Assembly: GCA_964019135.1 (NCBI GenBank)
Contig: OZ025255.1
Location: 4,774,001 to 4,838,000 of the forward strand
Direction of reading: 5' to 3'
Source of the DNA: Arenicola marina
Lineage: Eukaryota > Annelida > Polychaeta > Arenicolidae
Length of the DNA stretch: 64,000 nucleotides
Made by a program: the position numbers and the translations under genes. Positions 43,301 through 57,387 of this stretch are shown in pieces (the first letter of the stretch is position 1; each line of letters starts with the position of its first letter). The notes beneath the pieces were generated by a model. That model searched no databases. It was not told where the DNA came from and worked only from the letters and a program-made list of their open reading frames with translations.

Positions 43301-44324
43301 ACCGACCTGACGTCAGTACTGCATGTACACTGTGTCACCGCCCTGACGTCAGTACTACATGTACAATGTGTCACCGCCCTGACGTCAGTACTACATGTAC
43401 ACTGTGTCACAGCCCTGACGTCAGTACTACATGTACAAGGTGTCACCGCCCCGACGTCAGTACTACATGTGCAAGATGTCACCGCCCTGACGTCAGTACT
43501 ACATGTACACTGTGTCACCGCCCTGGCGTCAGTACTACATGTACACTGTGTCACCGCCCTGACGTCAGTACTACATGTACACTGTGTCACCGCCCTGACG
43601 TCAGTACTACATGTACACTGTATCACCGCCCTGACGTCAGTACTACATGTACACTGTGTCACCGCCCTGACGTCAGTACTACATGTACACTGTGTCACCG
43701 CCCTGGCGTCAGTACTACATGTACACTGTGTCACCGCCCTGACGTCAGTACTACATATACAAGGTGTCACAGCCCTGGCGTCAGTACTACATGTACACTG
43801 TGTCACCGCCCTGACGTCAGTACTACATGTACAACGTGTCACCGCCCTGACGTCAGTACTACATGTACAATGTGTCACCGCCCTGACGTCAGTACTACAT
43901 GTACAATGTGTCACCGCCCTGACGTCAGTACTATATGCACACTGTGTCACCGCCCTGACGTCAGTACTACATGTACACTGTGTCACCGCCCTGGCGTCAG
44001 TACTACATGTACACTGTGTCACCGCCCTGGCGTCAGTACTACATGTACACTGTGTCACCGCCCTGACGTCAGTACTACATGTACACTGTGTCACAGCCCT
44101 GACGTCAGTACTACATGTACAATGTGTCACCGCCCTGACGTCAGTACTACATGTACACTGTGTCAAAGCCCTGGCGTCAGTACTACATGTACACTGTGTC
44201 ACCGCCCTGACGTCAGTACTACATGTACAAGGTGTCACCGCCCCGACGTCAGTACTACATGTGCAAGATGTCACCGCCCTGATGTCAGTACTACATGTAC
44301 ACTGTGTCACCGCCCTGACGTCAG
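40366..44324. repeat. Higher-order block, 110 monomers (longest)
   Basis: Length 3,959 bp, the longest block in the window, starting with the CCCCGAC head. Private variants are TGTGGCACCG near 40811, CATCTACACTG near 41559 and GTGTCCCCGCC near 41676. Its right part recurs in the next block at an offset of 3,707 bp. Confidence 0.93.
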
Positions 44325-47300
44325 ACTACATGTACAATGTGTCACCGCTATGACGTCAGTACTACATGTACAATGTGTCACCGCCCTGACGTCAGTACTA
44401 CATGTACAAGGTGTCACCGCCCTGGCGTCAGTACTACATGTACAATGTGTCACCGCCCTGACGTCAGTACTACATGTACAATGTGTCACCGCCCTGACGT
44501 CAGTACTACATGTACAATGTGTCACCGCCCTGACGTCAGTACTGCATGTACAAGGTGTCACCGCCTTGACGTCAGTACTACATGTACACTGTGTCACCGC
44601 CCTGACGTCAGTACTACATGTACACTGTGTCACCGCCCCGACGTCAGTACTACATGTACACTGTGTCACCGCCCTGACGTCAGTACTACATGTACACTGT
44701 GTCACCGCCCTGACGTCAGTACTATATGTACACTGTGTCACCGCCCTGACGTCAGTACTACATGTACACTGTGTCACCGCCCTGACGTCAGTACTATATG
44801 TACACTGTGTCACCGCCCTGACGTCAGTACTACATGTACACTGTGTCACCGCCCTGACGTCAGTACTACATGTACACTGTGTCACCGCCCCGACGTCAGT
44901 ACTACATGTACACTGTGTCACCGCCCTGACGTCAGTACTGCATGTACACTGTGTCACCGCCCTGACGTCAGTACTACATGTACACTGTGTGACCGCCCCG
45001 ACGTCAGTACTACATGTACACTGTGTCACCGCCCTGACGTCAGTACTACATGTACACTGTGTCAACGCCCTGACGTCAGTACTACATGTACACTGTGTCA
45101 CCGCCCTGACGTCAGTACTACATGTACACTGTGTCACCGCCCTGACGTCAGTACTATATGCACACTGTGTCACCGCCCTGACGTCAGTACTACATGTACA
45201 CTGTGTCACCGCCCTGACGTCAGTACTACATGTACACTGTGTCAACGCCCTGACGTCAGTACTACATGTACACTGTGTCACCGCCCTGACGTCAGTACTA
45301 CATGTACAATGTGTCACCGCCCTGACGTCAGTACTACATGTACACTGTGTCAACCCCCTGACGTCAGTACTACATGTACACTGTGTCACCGCCCTGACGT
45401 CAGTACTACATGTACACTGTGTCACCGCCCTGACGTCAGTACTACATGTACAAGTTGTCACCGACCTGACGTCAGTACTACATGTACACTGTGTCACCGC
45501 CCTGACGTCAGTACTACATGTACAATGTGTCACAGCCCTGACGTCAGTACTACATGTACAAGGTGTCACCGCCCTGACGTCAGTACTACATGTACACTGT
45601 GTCACCGCCCTGACGTCAGTACTACATGTACAATGTGTCACAGCCCTGACGTCAGTACTACATGTACAAGGTGTCACCGCCCTGACGTCAGTACTACATG
45701 TACACTGTGTCACCGCCCTGGCGTCAGTACTACATGTACACTGTGTCACCGCCCTGACGTCAGTACTACATGTACACTGTGTCACCGCCCTGACGTCAGT
45801 ACTACATGTACAAGTTGTCACCGACCTGACGTCAGTACTACATGTACACTGTGTCACCGCCCTGACGTCAGTACTACATGTACAATGTGTCACAGCCCTG
45901 ACGTCAGTACTACATGTACAAGTTGTCACCGACCTGACGTCAGTACTACATGTACACTGTGTCACGGCCCTGACGTCAGTACTACATGTACACTGTGTCA
46001 CCGCCCTGACGTCAGTACTACATGTACACTGTGTCACCGCCCTGACGTCAGTACTACATGTACACTGTGTCACCGCCTGGACGTCAGTACTACATGTACA
46101 CTGTGTCACCGCCCTGGCGTCAGTACTACATGTACAATGTGTCACCGCCCTGGCGTCAGTACTACATGTACACTGTGTCACCGCCCTGACGTCAGTACTA
46201 CATGTACACTGTGTCACCGCCCTGACGTCAGTACTACATGTACAAGTTGTCACCGACCTGACGTCAGTACTACATGTACACTGTGTCACCGCCCTGACGT
46301 CAGTACTACATGTACAATGTGTCACAGCCCTGACGTCAGTACTACATGTACAAGGTGTCACCGCCCTGACGTCAGTACTACATGTACACTGTGTCACCGC
46401 CCTGACGTCAGTACTACATGTACAATGTGTCACAGCCCTGACGTCAGTACTACATGTACAAGGTGTCACCGCCCTGACGTCAGTACTACATGTACACTGT
46501 GTCACCGCCCTGGCGTCAGTACTACATGTACACTGTGTCACCGCCCTGACGTCAGTACTACATGTACACTGTGTCACCGCCTGGACGTCAGTACTACATG
46601 TACACTGTGTCACCGCCCTGGCGTCAGTACTACATGTACAATGTGTCACCGCCCTGGCGTCAGTACTACATGTACACTGTGTCACCGCCCTGGCGTCAGT
46701 ACTACATGTACACTGTGTCACCGCCCTGACGTCAGTACTACATGTACACTGTGTCACCGCCCTGACGTCAGTACTACATGTACACTGTGTCACCGCCCTG
46801 GCGTCAGTACTACATGTACACTGTGTCACCGCCCTGGCGTCAGTACTACATGTACAAGTTGTCACCGACCTGACGTCAGTACTACATGTACACTGTGTCA
46901 CCGCCCTGGCGTCAGTACTACATGTACACTGTGTCACCGCCCTGGCGTCAGTACAACATGTACACTGTGTCACCGCCCTGGCGTCAGTACTACATGTACA
47001 AGTTGTCACCGACCTGACGTCAGTACTGCATGTACACTGTGTCACCGCCCTGACGTCAGTACTACATGTACAATGTGTCACCGCCCTGACGTCAGTACTA
47101 CATGTACACTGTGTCACAGCCCTGACGTCAGTACTACATGTACAAGGTGTCACCGCCCCGACGTCAGTACTACATGTGCAAGATGTCACCGCCCTGACGT
47201 CAGTACTACATGTACACTGTGTCACCGCCCTGGCGTCAGTACTACATGTACACTGTGTCACCGCCCTGACGTCAGTACTACATGTACACTGTGTCACCGC

Positions 47301-48031
47301 CCTGACGTCAGTACTACATGTACACTGTATCACCGCCCTGACGTCAGTACTACATGTACACTGTGTCACCGCCCTGACGTCAGTACTACATGTACACTGT
47401 GTCACCGCCCTGGCGTCAGTACTACATGTACACTGTGTCACCGCCCTGACGTCAGTACTACATATACAAGGTGTCACAGCCCTGGCGTCGGTACTACATG
47501 TACACTGTGTCACCGCCCTGACGTCAGTACTACATGTACAACGTGTCACCGCCCTGACGTCAGTACTACATGTACAATGTGTCACCGCCCTGACGTCAGT
47601 ACTACATGTACAATGTGTCACCGCCCTGACGTCAGTAATATATGCACACTGTGTCACCGCCCTGACGTCAGTACTACATGTACACTGTGTCACCGCCCTG
47701 GCGTCAGTACTACATGTACACTGTGTCACCGCCCTGGCGTCAGTACTACATGTACACTGTGTCACCGCCCTGACGTCAGTACTACATGTACACTGTGTCA
47801 CAGCCCTGACGTCAGTACTACATGTACAATGTGTCACCGCCCTGACGTCAGTACTACATGTACACTGTGTCAAAGCCCTGGCGTCAGTACTACATGTACA
47901 CTGTGTCACCGCCCTGACGTCAGTACTACATGTACAAGGTGTCACCGCCCCGACGTCAGTACTACATGTGCAAGATGTCACCGCCCTGATGTCAGTACTA
48001 CATGTACACTGTGTCACCGCCCTGACGTCAG
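44325..48031. repeat. Higher-order block, 103 monomers
   Basis: Length 3,707 bp. The landmark CATATAC at 47461 is 3,707 bp after that at 43754 in the previous block. Private variants are TGTGACCGCC near 44988, CAACCCCCTG near 45351, GTCGGTAC near 47488 and GTAATATATG near 47635. Confidence 0.93.
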
Positions 48032-49542
48032 ACTACATGTACAATGTGTCACCGCTATGACGTCAGTACTACATGTACAATGTGTCACCGCCCTGACGTC
48101 AGTACTACATGTACAAGGTGTCACCGCCCTGGCGTCAGTACTACATGTACAATGTGTCACCGCCCTGACGTCAGTACTACATGTACAATGTGTCACCGCC
48201 CTGACGTCAGTACTACATGTACAATGTGTCACCGCCCTGACGTCAGTACTGCATGTACAAGGTGTCACCGCCTTGACGTCAGTACTACATGTACACTGTG
48301 TCACCGCCCTGACGTCAGTACTACATGTACACTGTGTCACCGCCCCGACGTCAGTACTACATGTACACTGTGTCACCGCCCTGACGTCAGTACTACATGT
48401 ACACTGTGTCACCGCCCTGACGTCAGTACTATATGTACACTGTGTCACCGCCCTGACGTCAGTACTACATGTACACTGTGTCACCGCCCTGACGTCAATA
48501 CTATATGTACACTGTGTCACCGCCCGGACGTCAGTACTACATGTACACTGTGTCACCGCCCTGACGTCAGTACTGCATGTACACTGTGTCACCGCCCTGA
48601 CGTCAGTACTACATGTACACTGTGTCACCGCCCCGACGTCAGTACTACATGTACACTGTGTCACCGCCCTGACGTCAGTACTACATGTACACTGTGTCAA
48701 CGCCCTGACGTCAGTACTACATGTACACTGTGTCACCGCCCTGACGTCAGTACTACATGTACAATGTGTCACCGCCCTGACGTCAGTACTATATGCACAC
48801 TGTGTCACCGCCCCGACGTCAGTACTACATGTACACTGTGTCACCGCCCTGACGTCAGTACTACATGTACACTGTGTCACCGCCCCGACGTCGGTACTAC
48901 ATGTACACTGTGTCACCGCCCTGACGTCAGTACTACATGTACACTGTGTCACCGCCCTGACGTCAGTACTACATGTACACTGTGTCACCGCCCTGACGTC
49001 AGTACTACATGTACACTGTGTCACCGCCCCGATGTCAGTACTACATGTACACTGTGTCACCGCCCTGACGTCAGTACTACATGTACACTGTGTCACCGCC
49101 CCGACGTCAGTACTACATGTACACTGTGTCACCGCCCTGACGTCAGTACTACATGTACACTGTGTCACCGCCCTGACGTCAGTACTACATGTACACTGTG
49201 TCACCGCCCTGACGTCAGTACTACATGTACACTGTGTCACCGCCCTGACGTCAGTACTACATGTACAATGTGTCACCGCCCTGATGTCAGTACTGCATGT
49301 ACACTGTGTCACCGCCCTGATGTCAGTACTACATGTACTCTGTGTCACCGCCCTGACGTCAGTACTGTATGTACACTGTGTCACCGCCCTGACGTCAGTA
49401 CTACATGTACAAGGTGTCACCGCCCTGACGTCAGTACTACATGTACACTGTGTCACCGCCCTGACGTCAGTACTATATGTACACTGTGTCACCGCCCTGA
49501 CGTCAGTACTACATGTACAATGTGTCACCGCCCTGACGTCAG
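48032..49542. repeat. Higher-order block, 42 monomers
   Basis: Length 1,511 bp. It has a different tail: monomers with TGATGTCAG, CATGTACTCTG near 49332 and CTGTATG near 49367, and no CATGTGCAAGATG monomer before the junction. It is nearly identical to 57388-58898, 9,356 bp away; one difference is CCCCGATGTC near 49028. Confidence 0.94.
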
Positions 49543-51953
49543 ACTACATGTACAATGTGTCACCGCTATGACGTCAGTACTACATGTACAATGTGTCACC
49601 GCCCTGACGTCAGTACTACATGTACACTGTGTCACCGCCCTGACGTCAGTACTACATGTACACTGTGTCACCGCCCTGACGTCAGTACTACATGTACAAG
49701 TTGTCACCGACCTGACGTCAGTACTACATGTACACTGTGTCACGGCCCTGACGTCAGTACTACATGTACACTGTGTCACCGCCCTGACGTCAGTACTACA
49801 TGTACACTGTGTCACCGCCCTGACGTCAGTACTACATGTACACTGTGTCACCGCCTGGACGTCAGTACTACATGTACACTGTGTCACCGCCCTGGCGTCA
49901 GTACTACATGTACAATGTGTCACCGCCCTGGCGTCAGTACTACATGTACACTGTGTCACCGCCCTGACGTCAGTACTACATGTACACTGTGTCACCGCCC
50001 TGACGTCAGTACTACATGTACAAGTTGTCACCGACCTGACGTCAGTACTACATGTACACTGTGTCACCGCCCTGACGTCAGTACTACATGTACAATGTGT
50101 CACAGCCCTGACGTCAGTACTACATGTACAAGGTGTCACCGCCCTGACGTCAGTACTACATGTACACTGTGTCACCGCCCTGACGTCAGTACTACATGTA
50201 CAATGTGTCACAGCCCTGACGTCAGTACTACATGTACAAGGTGTCACCGCCCTGACGTCAGTACTACATGTACACTGTGTCACCGCCCTGGCGTCAGTAC
50301 TACATGTACACTGTGTCACCGCCCTGACGTCAGTACTACATGTACACTGTGTCACCGCCTGGACGTCAGTACTACATGTACACTGTGTCACCGCCCTGGC
50401 GTCAGTACTACATGTACAATGTGTCACCGCCCTGGCGTCAGTACTACATGTACACTGTGTCACCGCCCTGGCGTCAGTACTACATGTACACTGTGTCACC
50501 GCCCTGACGTCAGTACTACATGTACACTGTGTCACCGCCCTGACGTCAGTACTACATGTACACTGTGTCACCGCCCTGGCGTCAGTACTACATGTACACT
50601 GTGTCACCGCCCTGGCGTCAGTACTACATGTACAAGTTGTCACCGACCTGACGTCAGTACTACATGTACACTGTGTCACCGCCCTGGCGTCAGTACTACA
50701 TGTACACTGTGTCACCGCCCTGGCGTCAGTACAACATGTACACTGTGTCACCGCCCTGGCGTCAGTACTACATGTACAAGTTGTCACCGACCTGACGTCA
50801 GTACTGCATGTACACTGTGTCACCGCCCTGACGTCAGTACTACATGTACAATGTGTCACCGCCCTGACGTCAGTACTACATGTACACTGTGTCACAGCCC
50901 TGACGTCAGTACTACATGTACAAGGTGTCACCGCCCCGACGTCAGTACTACATGTGCAAGATGTCACCGCCCTGACGTCAGTACTACATGTACACTGTGT
51001 CACCGCCCTGGCGTCAGTACTACATGTACACTGTGTCACCGCCCTGACGTCAGTACTACATGTACACTGTGTCACCGCCCTGACGTCAGTACTACATGTA
51101 CACTGTATCACCGCCCTGACGTCAGTACTACATGTACACTGTGTCACCGCCCTGACGTCAGTACTACATGTACACTGTGTCACCGCCCTGGCGTCAGTAC
51201 TACATGTACACTGTGTCACCGCCCTGACGTCAGTACTACATATACAAGGTGTCACAGCCCTGGCGTCAGTACTACATGTACACTGTGTCACCGCCCTGAC
51301 GTCAGTACTACATGTACAACGTGTCACCGCCCTGACGTCAGTACTACATGTACACTGTGTCACCGCCCTGGCGTCAGTACTACATGTACACTGTGTCACC
51401 GCCCTGACGTCAGTACTACATGTACACTGTGTCACCGCCTGGACGTCAGTACTACATGTACACTGTGTCACCGCCCTGGCGTCAGTACTACATGTACAAT
51501 GTGTCACCGCCCTGGCGTCAGTACTACATGTACACTGTGTCAACGCCCTGACGTCAGTACTACATGTACACTGTGTCACCGCCCTGACGTCAGTACTACA
51601 TGTACAATGTGTCACCGCCCTGACGTCAGTACTATATGCACACTGTGTCACCGCCCCGACGTCAGTACTACATGTACACTGTGTCACCGCCCTGACGTCA
51701 GTACTACATGTACACTGTGTCACCGCCCCGACGTCGGTACTACATGTACACTGTGTCACCGCCCTGACGTCAGTACTACATGTACACTGTGTCACCGCCC
51801 TGACGTCAGTACTACATGTACACTGTGTCACCGCCCTGACGTCAGTACTACATGTACACTGTGTCACCGCCCCGACGTCAGTACTACATGTACACTGTGT
51901 CACCGCCCTGACGTCAGTACTACATGTACAATGTGTCACCGCCCTGACGTCAG
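49543..51953. repeat. Higher-order block, 67 monomers, mosaic
   Basis: Length 2,411 bp. The body follows the 33709-36479 type (CATATAC at 51239). The tail follows the 48032-49542 type, with GTCGGTAC near 51734 and no CATGTGCAAGATG before the junction. Confidence 0.92.
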
Positions 51954-54724
51954 ACTACATGTACAATGTGTCACCGCTATGACGTCAGTACTACATGTAC
52001 AATGTGTCACCGCCCTGACGTCAGTACTACATGTACACTGTGTCACCGCCCTGACGTCAGTACTACATGTACACTGTGTCACCGCCCTGACGTCAGTACT
52101 ACATGTACAAGTTGTCACCGACCTGACGTCAGTACTACATGTACACTGTGTCACCGCCCTGACGTCAGTACTACATGTACAATGTGTCACAGCCCTGACG
52201 TCAGTACTACATGTACAAGGTGTCACCGCCCTGACGTCAGTACTACATGTACACTGTGTCACCGCCCTGACGTCAGTACTACATGTACAATGTGTCACAG
52301 CCCTGACGTCAGTACTACATGTACAAGGTGTCACCGCCCTGACGTCAGTACTACATGTACACTGTGTCACCGCCCTGGCGTCAGTACTACATGTACACTG
52401 TGTCACCGCCCTGACGTCAGTACTACATGTACACTGTGTCACCGCCCTGACGTCAGTACTACATGTACAAGTTGTCACCGACCTGACGTCAGTACTACAT
52501 GTACACTGTGTCACGGCCCTGACGTCAGTACTACATGTACACTGTGTCACCGCCCTGACGTCAGTACTACATGTACACTGTGTCACCGCCCTGACGTCAG
52601 TACTACATGTACACTGTGTCACCGCCTGGACGTCAGTACTACATGTACACTGTGTCACCGCCCTGGCGTCAGTACTACATGTACAATGTGTCACCGCCCT
52701 GGCGTCAGTACTACATGTACACTGTGTCACCGCCCTGACGTCAGTACTACATGTACACTGTGTCACCGCCCTGACGTCAGTACTACATGTACAAGTTGTC
52801 ACCGACCTGACGTCAGTACTACATGTACACTGTGTCACCGCCCTGACGTCAGTACTACATGTACAATGTGTCACAGCCCTGACGTCAGTACTACATGTAC
52901 AAGGTGTCACCGCCCTGACGTCAGTACTACATGTACACTGTGTCACCGCCCTGACGTCAGTACTACATGTACAATGTGTCACAGCCCTGACGTCAGTACT
53001 ACATGTACAAGGTGTCACCGCCCTGACGTCAGTACTACATGTACACTGTGTCACCGCCCTGGCGTCAGTACTACATGTACACTGTGTCACCGCCCTGACG
53101 TCAGTACTACATGTACACTGTGTCACCGCCTGGACGTCAGTACTACATGTACACTGTGTCACCGCCCTGGCGTCAGTACTACATGTACAATGTGTCACCG
53201 CCCTGGCGTCAGTACTACATGTACACTGTGTCACCGCCCTGGCGTCAGTACTACATGTACACTGTGTCACCGCCCTGACGTCAGTACTACATGTACACTG
53301 TGTCACCGCCCTGACGTCAGTACTACATGTACACTGTGTCACCGCCCTGGCGTCAGTACTACATGTACACTGTGTCACCGCCCTGGCGTCAGTACTACAT
53401 GTACAAGTTGTCACCGACCTGACGTCAGTACTACATGTACACTGTGTCACCGCCCTGGCGTCAGTACTACATGTACACTGTGTCACCGCCCTGGCGTCAG
53501 TACAACATGTACACTGTGTCACCGCCCTGGCGTCAGTACTACATGTACAAGTTGTCACCGACCTGACGTCAGTACTGCATGTACACTGTGTCACCGCCCT
53601 GACGTCAGTACTACATGTACAATGTGTCACCGCCCTGACGTCAGTACTACATGTACACTGTGTCACAGCCCTGACGTCAGTACTACATGTACAAGGTGTC
53701 ACCGCCCCGACGTCAGTACTACATGTGCAAGATGTCACCGCCCTGACGTCAGTACTACATGTACACTGTGTCACCGCCCTGGCGTCAGTACTACATGTAC
53801 ACTGTGTCACCGCCCTGACGTCAGTACTACATGTACACTGTGTCACCGCCCTGACGTCAGTACTACATGTACACTGTATCACCGCCCTGACGTCAGTACT
53901 ACATGTACACTGTGTCACCGCCCTGACGTCAGTACTACATGTACACTGTGTCACCGCCCTGGCGTCAGTACTACATGTACACTGTGTCACCGCCCTGACG
54001 TCAGTACTACATATACAAGGTGTCACAGCCCTGGCGTCAGTACTACATGTACACTGTGTCACCGCCCTGACGTCAGTACTACATGTACAACGTGTCACCG
54101 CCCTGACGTCAGTACTACATGTACACTGTGTCACCGCCCTGGCGTCAGTACTACATGTACACTGTGTCACCGCCCTGACGTCAGTACTACATGTACACTG
54201 TGTCACCGCCTGGACGTCAGTACTACATGTACACTGTGTCACCGCCCTGGCGTCAGTACTACATGTACAATGTGTCACCGCCCTGGCGTCAGTACTACAT
54301 GTACACTGTGTCAACGCCCTGACGTCAGTACTACATGTACACTGTGTCACCGCCCTGACGTCAGTACTACATGTACAATGTGTCACCGCCCTGACGTCAG
54401 TACTATATGCACACTGTGTCACCGCCCCGACGTCAGTACTACATGTACACTGTGTCACCGCCCTGACGTCAGTACTACATGTACACTGTGTCACCGCCCC
54501 GACGTCGGTACTACATGTACACTGTGTCACCGCCCTGACGTCAGTACTACATGTACACTGTGTCACCGCCCTGACGTCAGTACTACATGTACACTGTGTC
54601 ACCGCCCTGACGTCAGTACTACATGTACACTGTGTCACCGCCCCGACGTCAGTACTACATGTACACTGTGTCACCGCCCTGACGTCAGTACTACATGTAC
54701 AATGTGTCACCGCCCTGACGTCAG
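51954..54724. repeat. Higher-order block, 77 monomers
   Basis: Length 2,771 bp. It equals the previous block plus 360 bp (ten monomers). The landmark CATATAC at 54010 is 2,771 bp after that at 51239, and GTCGGTAC recurs near 54505. Confidence 0.93.
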
Positions 54725-57387
54725 ACTACATGTACAATGTGTCACCGCTATGACGTCAGTACTACATGTACAATGTGTCACCGCCCTGACGTCAGTACTA
54801 CATGTACACTGTGTCACCGCCCTGACGTCAGTACTACATGTACACTGTGTCACCGCCCTGACGTCAGTACTACATGTACAAGTTGTCACCGACCTGACGT
54901 CAGTACTACATGTACACTGTGTCACCGCCCTGACGTCAGTACTACATGTACAATGTGTCACAGCCCTGACGTCAGTACTACATGTACAAGGTGTCACCGC
55001 CCTGACGTCAGTACTACATGTACACTGTGTCACCGCCCTGACGTCAGTACTACATGTACAATGTGTCACAGCCCTGACGTCAGTACTACATGTACAAGGT
55101 GTCACCGCCCTGACGTCAGTACTACATGTACACTGTGTCACCGCCCTGGCGTCAGTACTACATGTACACTGTGTCACCGCCCTGACGTCAGTACTACATG
55201 TACACTGTGTCACCGCCCTGACGTCAGTACTACATGTACAAGTTGTCACCGACCTGACGTCAGTACTACATGTACACTGTGTCACCGCCCTGACGTCAGT
55301 ACTACATGTACAATGTGTCACAGCCCTGACGTCAGTACTACATGTACAAGTTGTCACCGACCTGACGTCAGTACTACATGTACACTGTGTCACGGCCCTG
55401 ACGTCAGTACTACATGTACACTGTGTCACCGCCCTGACGTCAGTACTACATGTACACTGTGTCACCGCCCTGACGTCAGTACTACATGTACACTGTGTCA
55501 CCGCCTGGACGTCAGTACTACATGTACACTGTGTCACCGCCCTGGCGTCAGTACTACATGTACAATGTGTCACCGCCCTGGCGTCAGTACTACATGTACA
55601 CTGTGTCACCGCCCTGACGTCAGTACTACATGTACACTGTGTCACCGCCCTGACGTCAGTACTACATGTACAAGTTGTCACCGACCTGACGTCAGTACTA
55701 CATGTACACTGTGTCACCGCCCTGACGTCAGTACTACATGTACAATGTGTCACAGCCCTGACGTCAGTACTACATGTACAAGGTGTCACCGCCCTGACGT
55801 CAGTACTACATGTACACTGTGTCACCGCCCTGACGTCAGTACTACATGTACAATGTGTCACAGCCCTGACGTCAGTACTACATGTACAAGGTGTCACCGC
55901 CCTGACGTCAGTACTACATGTACACTGTGTCACCGCCCTGGCGTCAGTACTACATGTACACTGTGTCACCGCCCTGACGTCAGTACTACATGTACACTGT
56001 GTCACCGCCTGGACGTCAGTACTACATGTACACTGTGTCACCGCCCTGGCGTCAGTACTACATGTACAATGTGTCACCGCCCTGGCGTCAGTACTACATG
56101 TACACTGTGTCACCGCCCTGGCGTCAGTACTACATGTACACTGTGTCACCGCCCTGACGTCAGTACTACATGTACACTGTGTCACCGCCCTGACGTCAGT
56201 ACTACATGTACACTGTGTCACCGCCCTGGCGTCAGTACTACATGTACACTGTGTCACCGCCCTGGCGTCAGTACTACATGTACAAGTTGTCACCGACCTG
56301 ACGTCAGTACTACATGTACACTGTGTCACCGCCCTGGCGTCAGTACTACATGTACACTGTGTCACCGCCCTGGCGTCAGTACAACATGTACACTGTGTCA
56401 CCGCCCTGGCGTCAGTACTACATGTACAAGTTGTCACCGACCTGACGTCAGTACTGCATGTACACTGTGTCACCGCCCTGACGTCAGTACTACATGTACA
56501 ATGTGTCACCGCCCTGACGTCAGTACTACATGTACACTGTGTCACAGCCCTGACGTCAGTACTACATGTACAAGGTGTCACCGCCCCGACGTCAGTACTA
56601 CATGTGCAAGATGTCACCGCCCTGACGTCAGTACTACATGTACACTGTGTCACCGCCCTGGCGTCAGTACTACATGTACACTGTGTCACCGCCCTGACGT
56701 CAGTACTACATGTACACTGTGTCACCGCCCTGACGTCAGTACTACATGTACACTGTATCACCGCCCTGACGTCAGTACTACATGTACACTGTGTCACCGC
56801 CCTGACGTCAGTACTACATGTACACTGTGTCACCGCCCTGGCGTCAGTACTACATGTACACTGTGTCACCGCCCTGACGTCAGTACTACATATACAAGGT
56901 GTCACAGCCCTGGCGTCAGTACTACATGTACACTGTGTCACCGCCCTGACGTCAGTACTACATGTACAACGTGTCACCGCCCTGACGTCAGTACTATATG
57001 CACACTGTGTCACCGCCCTGACGTCAGTACTACATGTACACTGTGTCACCGCCCTGGCGTCAGTACTACATGTACACTGTGTCACCGCCCTGGCGTCAGT
57101 ACTACATGTACACTGTGTCACCGCCCTGACGTCAGTACTACATGTACACTGTGTCACAGCCCTGACGTCAGTACTACATGTACAATGTGTCACCGCCCTG
57201 ACGTCAGTACTACATGTACACTGTGTCAAAGCCCTGGCGTCAGTACTACATGTACACTGTGTCACCGCCCTGACGTCAGTACTACATGTACAAGGTGTCA
57301 CCGCCCCGACGTCAGTACTACATGTGCAAGATGTCACCGCCCTGATGTCAGTACTACATGTACACTGTGTCACCGCCCTGACGTCAG
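54725..57387. repeat. Higher-order block, 74 monomers
   Basis: Length 2,663 bp. The left and middle follow 51954-54724. The tail returns to the CATGTGCAAGATG / CTGATGTCAG type. Although its length equals 14859-17521, the internal order of variants differs. Confidence 0.92.

Noticed and set aside
40810-48060. CXXCH motifs (CTLCH, CTMCH, CTRCH) every 12 residues, resembling a multihaem cytochrome c
   Set aside because: CXXCH is the haem c attachment motif, but here it is just the translation of the satellite in one frame. There is no signal peptide, no sequence between repeats, and the adjacent frame is equally open.
14859-57387. Blocks 14859-17521 and 54725-57387 (both 2,663 bp), and 33709-36479 and 51954-54724 (both 2,771 bp), as identical copies
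   Set aside because: The lengths agree but the order of variants and the tails or heads differ, so equal length here is coincidence or convergence in monomer number and not a simple copy.
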